This document shows, piece after piece, positions 14,226 through 20,449 of a DNA stretch of 20,449 bases. The stretch comes from CBFCZU01 sp965602635 (lineage in GTDB: Bacteria > Planctomycetota > Phycisphaerae > SM23-33): contig CBFCZU010000049.1 in NCBI GenBank assembly GCA_965602635.1, forward strand, positions 1-20,449, read 5' to 3'. The position numbers and the translations under genes were made by a program. The notes under the pieces are model-generated. The model ran no database searches and was not told the DNA's origin. It saw nothing but the letters and a program-made list of their open reading frames with translations. Position 1 is the stretch's first letter, and the number at the start of each line of letters is the position of its first letter.

Positions 14226-14243
14226 TCCGGCCCGTGGCCGCGC

Positions 14244-15470
14244 TCAGAACTCCAGAGGCAACACGACCGCCTCGTTCGTCCGGCGGGCGACGCGCGCCTG
14301 GTCATAGGCCTGGTCGTACTGCCCGGCAACGATATCCCAGGAGACAACGTTCTCCAGGTACTGCTTGAGGTTGTTGCCCAGCCGCATTCGCAGACCCTCG
14401 TCGCAGGCCAGGTCGATCACGTGCCGGCGGAGCATGTCCTTTGTCGTGAAGAGCAGCCCGCCTTCGCTCTCCAGCGCCTGGGCGGTCAGCCCTTCCATGG
14501 GGGCGGTGGTGATGAATGGCTTGTTGAGGGCGATAATCCTGGCCAGCGTGCCCGACTGCGTCTCGTCGGTGCTCGGCAGCACGATGAAGTCGCACAGGGC
14601 CATCATCTTGTAATACCTGTCGCCGCGCGGGACGAACTCGTAGTAGTGGGCCAGGCCCTTCTGCTCCAGCAGGGCGACTTCCTGCTTGTACTTCTCGTAG
14701 TCGGCCTTGTCCGCCGGGTCGCGCATCGACCCCGCCGCCAGGAGGTCCCATTCCACGCCGGTATTGGCCTTTATGGTCTCGACTATCTCCTCCCACATGG
14801 TGGTGAGGATGTCCCAGCGTTTGTTGGCCTGGATCCAGCCGATGAGCCCGACGATGTGCTTGGAGAGGTAGGGGATGTTGTCGAAGTCCAGCTCCTGGCG
14901 GAGGGCGACTACCTCTCGGACCGTCCATCGCTTGTCCGGGCGGCTGCCGTGGGGGATGACCATGACGTTGCGCGGCGTGGGCCAGCCCCTGCCGTGGAAA
15001 TTCCAGTCCAGGCGCCATTTCTGGTAGTGGCACTTGAAGATTACCACATGCGCCCTCTGGCAGAGCTTGAAGAGGAAATCGGCCTCGAATTCGCTCAGCC
15101 GGCCGTGGACGGTATGCGGCTCGACCACGATGGGGAAGTCATTGATGGCGTCAAGCAGGTCCAGGAACCCCTGGTTGCCGTCGCCGTGCCCGCGGGGGTC
15201 CAGATACTCATACAGGCCGTACTCGTGCTCGATGTGTATGGCGTAGGGCTGGAGCTGGCGGACTTTGGCGGCGACGATCCGCCACCAGTCCCGGCGATTC
15301 ATGTCGATCAGCGGGAAGACGCCGTCTCCCTCGCCGTCACTGTGGGAGACTACGAGCACCTCGCGATCCTGGTGGCGCTTGCGGATGAACTCACGGGCCT
15401 CCTCGCAGAAGGTGGCAATGCCACACAGCCTGGGAGGGTAAGAACTGATCATCACTATCGGGGAGGGCAT
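14244..15470 (-). CDS. GT4-type glycosyltransferase
   Basis: A 408-residue cytoplasmic glycosyltransferase with a GT-B fold. The N-terminal domain opens with MISSYPPRLCGIATF, a glycine-rich acceptor-side loop also found in the neighbouring upstream gene, then HIEHEYGLYEY and PHTVHG. The donor-side domain has IGWIQANKRWDIL and LPSTDETQSGTLARIIAL, where a glutamate (DETQSG) takes the place usually binding the nucleotide-sugar ribose in GT4 enzymes. A GTG at 15515 would extend the protein by 15 residues and start 4 bases after the upstream stop; the ATG at 15470 is preferred because GAGG (15483-15480) precedes it and family homology starts there. It is the second gene of a two-gene operon. Donor and acceptor sugars are unknown. 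Confidence 0.85.
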   Translation of the reverse strand: MPSPIVMISSYPPRLCGIATFCEEAREFIRKRHQDREVLVVSHSDGEGDGVFPLIDMNRRDWWRIVAAKVRQLQPYAIHIEHEYGLYEYLDPRGHGDGNQGFLDLLDAINDFPIVVEPHTVHGRLSEFEADFLFKLCQRAHVVIFKCHYQKWRLDWNFHGRGWPTPRNVMVIPHGSRPDKRWTVREVVALRQELDFDNIPYLSKHIVGLIGWIQANKRWDILTTMWEEIVETIKANTGVEWDLLAAGSMRDPADKADYEKYKQEVALLEQKGLAHYYEFVPRGDRYYKMMALCDFIVLPSTDETQSGTLARIIALNKPFITTAPMEGLTAQALESEGGLLFTTKDMLRRHVIDLACDEGLRMRLGNNLKQYLENVVSWDIVAGQYDQAYDQARVARRTNEAVVLPLEF

Positions 15471-15518
15471 GCCGACAATCCTCAATTCAAAATCGCTGCC
15501 TTGCAGCCGCAGCACGAC

Positions 15519-17834
15519 TTAAACGCTATCGACCGCTTCTGCACTTGTCTTATCGGCTGCGGACTCGCCCAACGTTTGCTGAGTTTGTATCTCATGCATC
15601 AGCATAAGGCTCATCAGCCAGGCCAGCGTACTCTCAGCCCCCTGGTTGGCGTTGATCCGGTCAGCGTGAAGCCCGTCTCGGCACCCGCCCGTTGTGAAGT
15701 CATACAGGGGCATGCGCAGGTCATTGTCTCCCAGGAACCAGTTGAAGCAATTCCTGGCGTGGTCGAGCCAGGACACGTCGTTCGTTACATTATAGGCCTC
15801 TACGCAGGCGTCGATCAGGGCATGTGCCTCTATGCTCTGCTGGTCGAAGCGTGCCCGCTCGCCGCCGCGGGGGTACCAGCCCTCGTTGCCGATGACCGAC
15901 AGATGGCCTTCGGCGTTGGTCTGGATCTCCAGCAGCCAGCGCAGGGCCTTTTCTCCCGCCTCGATCATCTCGGAGCGGAACATCCACTTGCCGCTCATCA
16001 GCAGGGCGTGGGGCAGCTTCGCGTTGGCGTAGGTGACGACCGACTCGCACCAGGGCCAATCGTCGGTCATGTGGTCGGTGAAGTGCCGGTAGAGTCGCTC
16101 GGCCAGGACTTCGCGGCACCGGCGGGCCTCACTGTCGCCGCTGAATCGCTGCAGATAGGCGTGGATGCCCACGATGGCGAAGGCCCACGCCCGCGGCGAG
16201 ACGAATGTGTCCACCGTCGCCAGCGCCCGCTCGAAGAGCCGCGTCGCCAGCCCCACGATCGACTCGCTCTTGCACAGGCCCACGCACATGCCCAGCCCCC
16301 ACAGCCCGCGGGTGTGCGAGTCCTCCGAGCCGACAATCTCCGCCCAGCGGCGATCGTAGTTCATGAAGTTGCGGAACCGCCCCGATTCGTGATCCAGGGC
16401 GTGGCAGAGGAACGACAGGTACCGCTGAAGCAGCGGCAGCACGGTCTCGTCGCGCGTCTGGTGCCAGTACATGGCCGTGGCGATCAGCCCCCGGGCGTTG
16501 TCGTCGGTGGTGTAGCCGTGGCGCCGGTCGGCCGTTGAGTATATCGCGTGCTGGAAGAGGGCAGTGTCGTCCGTCAGGTTGGAGAGGTGCCGCAGGTCGA
16601 TCTCCGGCAGCTCGTGCGGGGCGGTGTCCGCCGACGTCCTGGCCGCTGCCACCAGGAACGGATGGTGCGGCTTCTCCTGGGCCTCTTCGAATGCCTCCAG
16701 GTACTGCCGGGCGACCTCCGGCCAGAGCATCTGCCGGCTGTGCTGGTAGGCCGCCTTGCGGATCATGTCCCTCTGGAGGTCGTGCCCGAGCAGGTCCATG
16801 ACCTCGCGCGAGATGGCGTCGGAGTCCTTGAATGGCACCAGCCGCCCGCGGCCGTCGGCCAGCATCTCCTGGGCGTACCAGTAAGGCGTTGAGATCACCG
16901 CGTTGCCCGTGCCCAGGGCGTAGGCGAGCGTCCCGGAGACGATCTGCGTCTCGCTGAGGTACGGCGTGACGTAAACGTCCGCCGCCCCGAGGAACTCGCA
17001 CAGCTCGGAAAGCTCCACGAAGCGGTTCTGGAAGGCGACGTTCTTCTCCACTCCCAGCTCTCGGGCGAGCGTGTGCAGGCTGTTGCGGTATTCCTCGCCG
17101 CTCTCCCGCCGGACGTGGGGATGGGTCGCGCCGACGATCATGAACACCAGGCCGGGGTGCTTGGCCACCACGTCCGGCAAAGCCCGTATGACGTACTCGA
17201 TGCCCTTGCCGGGGCTGAGCAGCCCGAAGGTCAGCAGCAGCTCCCGCCCCTCGACGCCGAACTTGTCCTTGTAGAAGGCCGGATCGATGAAAGGCACGTC
17301 CGGGATGCCGTGATGGATAAGGGCGATCTTCTCTTCGGGGACGTCATAGACGTCGCGGAGGAATCCCATGGCCCGCTCGGCCATGACGACCATCTTGGAG
17401 CTGAGTCGGCAGATCTCCCTCAAGACCAGTCTCTGGTCCTCGGTCGGGTCGCGCAGGACGGTGTGGAGGGTGGTTACGACGGGGCGGCGGAGCCGCCTGA
17501 GCATCTCGAGCACGTGGCTACCGCTGCGCCCGCCGAAGATACCGTATTCATGCTGGAGGCAGACGACCGCCGCATTGGAGATGTTCACGAACTCGGCCGC
17601 CTGGCGGTAGTCGCCCAGGGCGGCCTCGCGAACCTCGAAACGGACAGTCTCGTCGTAGCGGTAGCCTTCGAGGATATCGTTTATTGCCACGACGCCGCAG
17701 CGGTAGCTGTTGCCGGCCGCCGCTACTACCGCCCGGCACAGGTCATACGTGAAAGTGGCAATGCCGCACTGCCGAGGAAGGTAATTGCCTATGAAGATGA
17801 TCTCGCGTCTGTCGAACTGTTCATTGTAAGCCAT
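15519..17834 (-). CDS. GT4-type glycosyltransferase fused to a C-terminal toroid-like helical domain
   Basis: A 771-residue bifunctional-looking protein. Residues 1 to about 390 are a GT-B glycosyltransferase: IGNYLPRQCGIATF (15-28), LQHEYGIFGG (93-102), LHTV (123-126), GLLSPGKGIEYVIRA (204-218) with Lys210 for the donor phosphate, and ETQIVSGTLAYALGTG (295-310) with Glu295 for the donor sugar. Residues about 415-750 are helical with repeated aromatic and acidic motifs: LTDDTALFQHA (420-430), YTTDDNARGLIA (441-452), SHTRGLWGLG (506-515), DDWPWCES (591-598), NEGWYPRGG (650-658) and ANQGAESTLAWL (729-740). This resembles the alpha/alpha-toroids of glycoside hydrolases and phosphorylases, but I cannot assign a family. 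A synthesis-plus-trimming enzyme is one inference. The ATG at 17834 follows GGAG at 6-base spacing. It is four bases or 49 bases (depending on start) upstream of the second glycosyltransferase. Confidence 0.85.
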   Translation of the reverse strand: MAYNEQFDRREIIFIGNYLPRQCGIATFTYDLCRAVVAAAGNSYRCGVVAINDILEGYRYDETVRFEVREAALGDYRQAAEFVNISNAAVVCLQHEYGIFGGRSGSHVLEMLRRLRRPVVTTLHTVLRDPTEDQRLVLREICRLSSKMVVMAERAMGFLRDVYDVPEEKIALIHHGIPDVPFIDPAFYKDKFGVEGRELLLTFGLLSPGKGIEYVIRALPDVVAKHPGLVFMIVGATHPHVRRESGEEYRNSLHTLARELGVEKNVAFQNRFVELSELCEFLGAADVYVTPYLSETQIVSGTLAYALGTGNAVISTPYWYAQEMLADGRGRLVPFKDSDAISREVMDLLGHDLQRDMIRKAAYQHSRQMLWPEVARQYLEAFEEAQEKPHHPFLVAAARTSADTAPHELPEIDLRHLSNLTDDTALFQHAIYSTADRRHGYTTDDNARGLIATAMYWHQTRDETVLPLLQRYLSFLCHALDHESGRFRNFMNYDRRWAEIVGSEDSHTRGLWGLGMCVGLCKSESIVGLATRLFERALATVDTFVSPRAWAFAIVGIHAYLQRFSGDSEARRCREVLAERLYRHFTDHMTDDWPWCESVVTYANAKLPHALLMSGKWMFRSEMIEAGEKALRWLLEIQTNAEGHLSVIGNEGWYPRGGERARFDQQSIEAHALIDACVEAYNVTNDVSWLDHARNCFNWFLGDNDLRMPLYDFTTGGCRDGLHADRINANQGAESTLAWLMSLMLMHEIQTQQTLGESAADKTSAEAVDSV

Positions 17835-17876
17835 TCTCGCTCCGAAACTAACGATAGTAGCGATATCGGCAACTTC

Positions 17877-17902
17877 AGGCCTGCTCTCCAGCTAGCAGGC
17901 CT
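17877..17902. repeat. Perfect inverted repeat, 9-bp arms
   Basis: AGGCCTGCT (17877-17885) and AGCAGGCCT (17894-17902) are perfect reverse complements with an 8-base spacer. The arm and spacer lengths equal those of the inverted repeat at 4415-4440, although the sequences differ. It lies 43 bases upstream of the glycosyltransferase start. Confidence 0.7.
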
Positions 17903-17920
17903 AGGGCCTTTGCCGTGGCG

Positions 17921-17939
17921 AAGCTGCGAAAAACAGCTT
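17921..17939. repeat. Inverted repeat, 6-bp arms
   Basis: AAGCTG (17921-17926) and CAGCTT (17934-17939) flank the 7-base spacer CGAAAAA. On the minus strand the loop is U-rich, but no U tract follows the stem, so it is not a standard terminator. Confidence 0.5.
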
Positions 17940-18067
17940 GCACAGGGCTGACGGAAATGTTCGCGGGGTTTTCCGCGATCCGGCCCGCTTCGATCGGTGG
18001 CCATTCTAAGGCGCCGCCGTGGCCGATTCAACCGCTTTCGCATCCGGGCGTCTTGCGGTGATTTCTA

Positions 18068-18096
18068 TCGACACCCGGCCGGGGCCGGGGCATACT
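18068..18096 (+). promoter_or_regulatory. Possible waaA promoter giving a near-leaderless mRNA
   Basis: TCGACA (18068-18073, five of six consensus) and CATACT (18091-18096, four of six) are exactly 17 bp apart. Transcription would begin near 18103, two bases before the waaA ATG at 18105, which fits the lack of a ribosome-binding site there. Confidence 0.35.
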
Positions 18097-18104
18097 CTAC
18101 GCCG

Positions 18105-19448
18105 ATGCAAGGTTGGTTGCTCAACGTGGTTTACGCGCTGGTTTGCCTTTTTGGCAGCCCGGTGTGGATTGCCCGAATGATCCGTCACGGCAAGTACCGC
18201 CGCGACTGGCGCCAGCGGCTGGGGCGGGCGCCAGTCCGCTACGGGCTCCAGCCGCTGATATGGATACACGGCGTGAGCGTGGGGGAGGTCAACGCCGCCC
18301 GCCAGCTCGTGGCCGAGCTGCATTCTCAAATGCCGGACTTCCGCGTGGCGGTCTCCTCCACCACGGACACGGGCCTGGCGGCCGCCGAGCGGCTCTTCGC
18401 GCCGGACCATCCGGTCTTCCGCTTTCCCTTGGACTTCACCTTCTCGGTGGGCGCCGCCCTGAAGCGCCTTTCGCCGGCCATGGTTATCCTGATCGAAGGT
18501 GACGTCTGGCCGAATTTCGTCGCCGCGTGCCGCCGGCGCGACGTCCCCGTGGTGGTCGTCAACGGCCGGATCGGGCCCCGAAAGGGCTACCCCCGCTACA
18601 GGCTCATCCGCCCCTTGGCGGGGAGGCTCTTCAACGCCTTGACCGCCATCGGCGTCCAGCACGAGGCCTATGCCGACCTGTTCCGCGCACTCGGCGTCCA
18701 GAACGACAAGCTGCACGCAACGGGCATGATGAAGTACGATACGGCCGAGCTTGGCGATTCGGTCCCCGGCGCGGAGCAGCTAGCCTCGGCCGTTGGGATC
18801 GACAAGAAGACGCCGCTGCTGGTGGCCGGGGGAACAGGACCCGGAGAAGAGCAGGTTGTGCTTGAGGCCTTCCGCCGCGTCCGCGGCGCCGTCGGCGGCC
18901 CGGTCCGCCTGGCGGTGGTCCCCCGCAAGCCCGAAAGGTTCGAAGAGGTGGCCCGGCTGATCTCGGCCGGCGGGTCCGAGCTGGTCCGCCGCAGCCGCCA
19001 CGGCGACGGGGGCACGCTCGAGCCGTCCGAGGCCGTCATCCTCGGCGACACCATGGGCGACCTGCGGAAGTTCTACTCCCTGGCCGCGTGCGTCTTCGTG
19101 GGCCGGTCGCTGGTGCCGATGGGCGGGTCTGACATGATAGAGGCTGCCGCCCTGGCCAAGCCGGTGTGCCTGGGGTACTATACGTTCAACTTTCCCCAGG
19201 CCGAGACGATGGTCGGTGCCGGCTGCGCAAAGCGGGTGGCCGACGTCGACGAGCTGACCGAAGTCTTCAAGGGCTGGCTGGAGGACCCCGAAGCCGCGGC
19301 CGAGATGGGAAGGCAGGCGCTGGAATTCGTTCGCTCCCAGCAGGGCGCCACGCGGCGGAACGTGGAAATGATCGCCCGGATCCTCGGGCGCGTGCCGGCT
19401 ATCGCGCCCGGAGGCGTGGCGACCGACGAGATCATTGAACAGGTGTGA
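18105..19448 (+). CDS. waaA: 3-deoxy-D-manno-octulosonic acid (Kdo) transferase
   Basis: WaaA moves Kdo from CMP-Kdo to lipid A precursor on the cytoplasmic face of the inner membrane, an early step of LPS assembly. The protein has 447 residues; residues 3-23 are a hydrophobic N-terminal anchor. Glu60 in WIHGVSVGE (53-61 region) is the expected catalytic base, and EGDVWPN (131-137) matches the family's E(T/G)(E/D)(L/V/I)WPN. The donor-binding half has AGGTGPGEEQ (241-250), where most members have GSTHxGEE, and VPMGGSDMIEAA (337-348), where many have GGHNPLEP. These changes leave the fold recognisable but make the acceptor or number of Kdo residues added uncertain. The start at 18105 is the first Met before the membrane anchor; an upstream in-frame codon would add 36 residues of unlikely sequence. 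It is followed after 1 bp by proB. Confidence 0.92.
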   Translation: MQGWLLNVVYALVCLFGSPVWIARMIRHGKYRRDWRQRLGRAPVRYGLQPLIWIHGVSVGEVNAARQLVAELHSQMPDFRVAVSSTTDTGLAAAERLFAPDHPVFRFPLDFTFSVGAALKRLSPAMVILIEGDVWPNFVAACRRRDVPVVVVNGRIGPRKGYPRYRLIRPLAGRLFNALTAIGVQHEAYADLFRALGVQNDKLHATGMMKYDTAELGDSVPGAEQLASAVGIDKKTPLLVAGGTGPGEEQVVLEAFRRVRGAVGGPVRLAVVPRKPERFEEVARLISAGGSELVRRSRHGDGGTLEPSEAVILGDTMGDLRKFYSLAACVFVGRSLVPMGGSDMIEAAALAKPVCLGYYTFNFPQAETMVGAGCAKRVADVDELTEVFKGWLEDPEAAAEMGRQALEFVRSQQGATRRNVEMIARILGRVPAIAPGGVATDEIIEQV

Positions 19449-19449
19449 G

Positions 19450-20449
19450 ATGCCCGGCACGCAGGTCAGACAGACCGTTCTCAAGGGCGCCCGGCGGATC
19501 GTGGTCAAGGTGGGGACCAACGCCCTGACCGACCGCACCGGGCGGCTGGACCGGGAGACCGTGGCGAATCTCTCCGGGCAGATCGCCGCCATCATCCGCG
19601 GCGGGCGGGAGGTCACGCTGGTCAGCAGCGGGGCGGTCGGGGCGGGGATGGCCGAGCTGAACCTCCCGGAGCGGCCCAGGACACTGCCCATGCTCCAGGC
19701 CACCGCCGCCGTCGGGCAGGGCGAGCTCATGCGGGCCTTCCACGATGCATTCGCCCGCCACGAGCTGAAGGTCGCCCAGATCCTGATCACGCGCGGTGAC
19801 TTCGAGGACCGCGCCCGCTACCTGAACGTCCGCAACACGGTCGCGGCCCTTCAGGAGCTTCGGGCCGTGCCGGTCATCAACGAGAACGACACCGTGGGCG
19901 TGGAGGAGCTCGAGGCCCGCTACGGAGACAATGACATCGTGGCCGCGCTGCTGGCCAACATGCTCCGGGCGGACCTGCTGGTGATGCTGACAGTAGTGGA
20001 CGGCGTGATGGCGGCGGGCAAGCTGCTGGACGTCGTCGAGGACGTGGAGGCCGCCTCGCGCAGCCTTCCCACCGGCGCCCGCAGCCGGCTGGGGACAGGC
20101 GGGATGGCCTCGAAGCTCGAGGCTGCGGCCATGGTCGCCTCCGCCGGAGAGGTGGCGGTGATCGCCAACGTCCGCACACCCGACGTGCTGGGCAAGCTGT
20201 TGAGCGGCGAGACGTTGGGCACCGTCTGCCTGCCGGCCGAGAGGAAGCTCTCCGCCCGGCGGCGATGGATCGGCCACGTCGCCCGCGCCCGCGGAAAGAT
20301 CTACGTCGATGCCGGGGCGGCCGAGGCATTGATTGCGCGGGGCAGGAGCCTGCTCGCCTCCGGTATCACCGAAGTCGCCGGCAGGTTCGCCAAAGGCGAC
20401 AACGTGGCCATCGTCGGACCCGACGGGCGGCAGATCGCCCGCGGGTTGA
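19450..20449 (+). CDS. proB: Glutamate 5-kinase (3' end beyond the window)
   Basis: ProB phosphorylates glutamate to gamma-glutamyl phosphate, the first step of proline synthesis, in the cytoplasm. At least 333 residues are in the window; the frame is open at the last base, so the gene is truncated by the window edge, with perhaps a few dozen residues missing. The amino-acid-kinase domain shows VVKVGTNAL (18-26), VSSGAVGAG (58-66), VINENDTV (142-149), YGDND (158-162) and GTGGMASKLEAA (215-226). A PUA domain begins near 283 (KIYVDAGA) and runs to the edge. The usual LTD(V/I)DGLY...DPR segment is LTVVDGVMAAGKL (180-192), so the family aspartate is Val182 and the following loop is shortened. ATG at 19450 lies 1 base past the waaA stop, implying co-transcription and coupled translation. 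proA is not in the window. Confidence 0.95.
   Translation, partial: MPGTQVRQTVLKGARRIVVKVGTNALTDRTGRLDRETVANLSGQIAAIIRGGREVTLVSSGAVGAGMAELNLPERPRTLPMLQATAAVGQGELMRAFHDAFARHELKVAQILITRGDFEDRARYLNVRNTVAALQELRAVPVINENDTVGVEELEARYGDNDIVAALLANMLRADLLVMLTVVDGVMAAGKLLDVVEDVEAASRSLPTGARSRLGTGGMASKLEAAAMVASAGEVAVIANVRTPDVLGKLLSGETLGTVCLPAERKLSARRRWIGHVARARGKIYVDAGAAEALIARGRSLLASGITEVAGRFAKGDNVAIVGPDGRQIARGL

Larger units (their letters stand above)
17835..18104. other. Divergent control region with three inverted repeats
   Basis: This 270-base gap lies between the glycosyltransferase operon (minus) and waaA (plus). It holds no gene. Three inverted repeats lie within about 100 bases: 17877-17902, 17921-17939 and 17961-17978, the last with TCGCGG and CCGCGA arms around six bases. 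No clean minus-strand promoter was found for the glycosyltransferase operon; TACTAT (17859-17854) is a poor -10 candidate. Confidence 0.6.

Noticed and set aside
14421..16538. A 705-codon plus-strand open frame opposite the glycosyltransferase operon
   Set aside because: It overlaps two clearly homologous minus-strand genes, runs through the intergenic junction between them, and its residues show no domain or motif. Long antisense frames are common at this GC content.
17997..18104. Upstream in-frame extension of WaaA by 36 residues
   Set aside because: The added segment is Arg-rich, precedes the membrane anchor, and covers promoter-like sequence. Family members begin near the hydrophobic segment.

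Overview
The window reads as chromosomal DNA from a high-GC, Gram-negative-type bacterium, most likely a member of the Planctomycetota (Phycisphaerae-like). The grounds are family-level: two proteins with VPEP...LLRR PEP-CTERM sorting tails, one of them with FG-GAP repeats and a dockerin-like module; two large secreted proteins that join an alpha/alpha-toroid to DUF4159-like modules; a Kdo transferase (waaA), which implies an LPS-type outer membrane; and a divergent ribosomal protein L34 gene without an rnpA neighbour. No mobile element, phage gene, tRNA, rRNA or CRISPR array was recognised. The taxonomic call is inference.

Layout, left to right. Positions 1-334 are non-coding and hold an unusual array of 13 TTCCG cores spaced exactly 10 bp apart (150-275). 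An enolase-superfamily gene (335-1474) and metK (1600-2841) follow on the plus strand. A small rpmH gene (2880-3014, minus) converges on metK; its leader carries a perfect 18-bp palindrome. Two PEP-CTERM genes diverge from a shared control region (4376-4656): an FG-GAP/dockerin-like protein (minus) and an SGNH hydrolase (plus), each with a perfect TATAAT -10 box. A strong hairpin terminator (5720-5756) separates the SGNH gene from a convergent amidohydrolase-2 gene (5783-6586, minus). Next on the plus strand are a class III aminotransferase resembling ArgD, a terminator, and a cysteine-desulfurase-family gene.

Positions 9393-14225 hold two tandem paralogues of about 780 residues. Each has a signal peptide, an alpha/alpha-toroid and two DUF4159-like modules. 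They are the largest unexplained unit in the window. Convergent to them is a two-gene minus-strand glycosyltransferase operon (14244-17834). The upstream gene of that operon fuses a GT4-type glycosyltransferase to an all-helical toroid-like domain of unknown function. A 270-bp divergent region with three inverted repeats separates this operon from waaA and proB, which lie 1 bp apart and run off the right edge (proB is truncated by the window).

Functionally the window mixes housekeeping metabolism (SAM synthesis, arginine- and proline-type biosynthesis, sulfur mobilisation, ribosome) with cell-envelope and surface functions: Kdo transfer, glycan assembly, exosortase-sorted surface proteins and large secreted toroid proteins. 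The best candidates for something new are the toroid/DUF4159 tandem pair, the GT4-toroid fusion operon, and the helically phased TTCCG array. All functional statements rest on motif recognition by eye; no database search was run.
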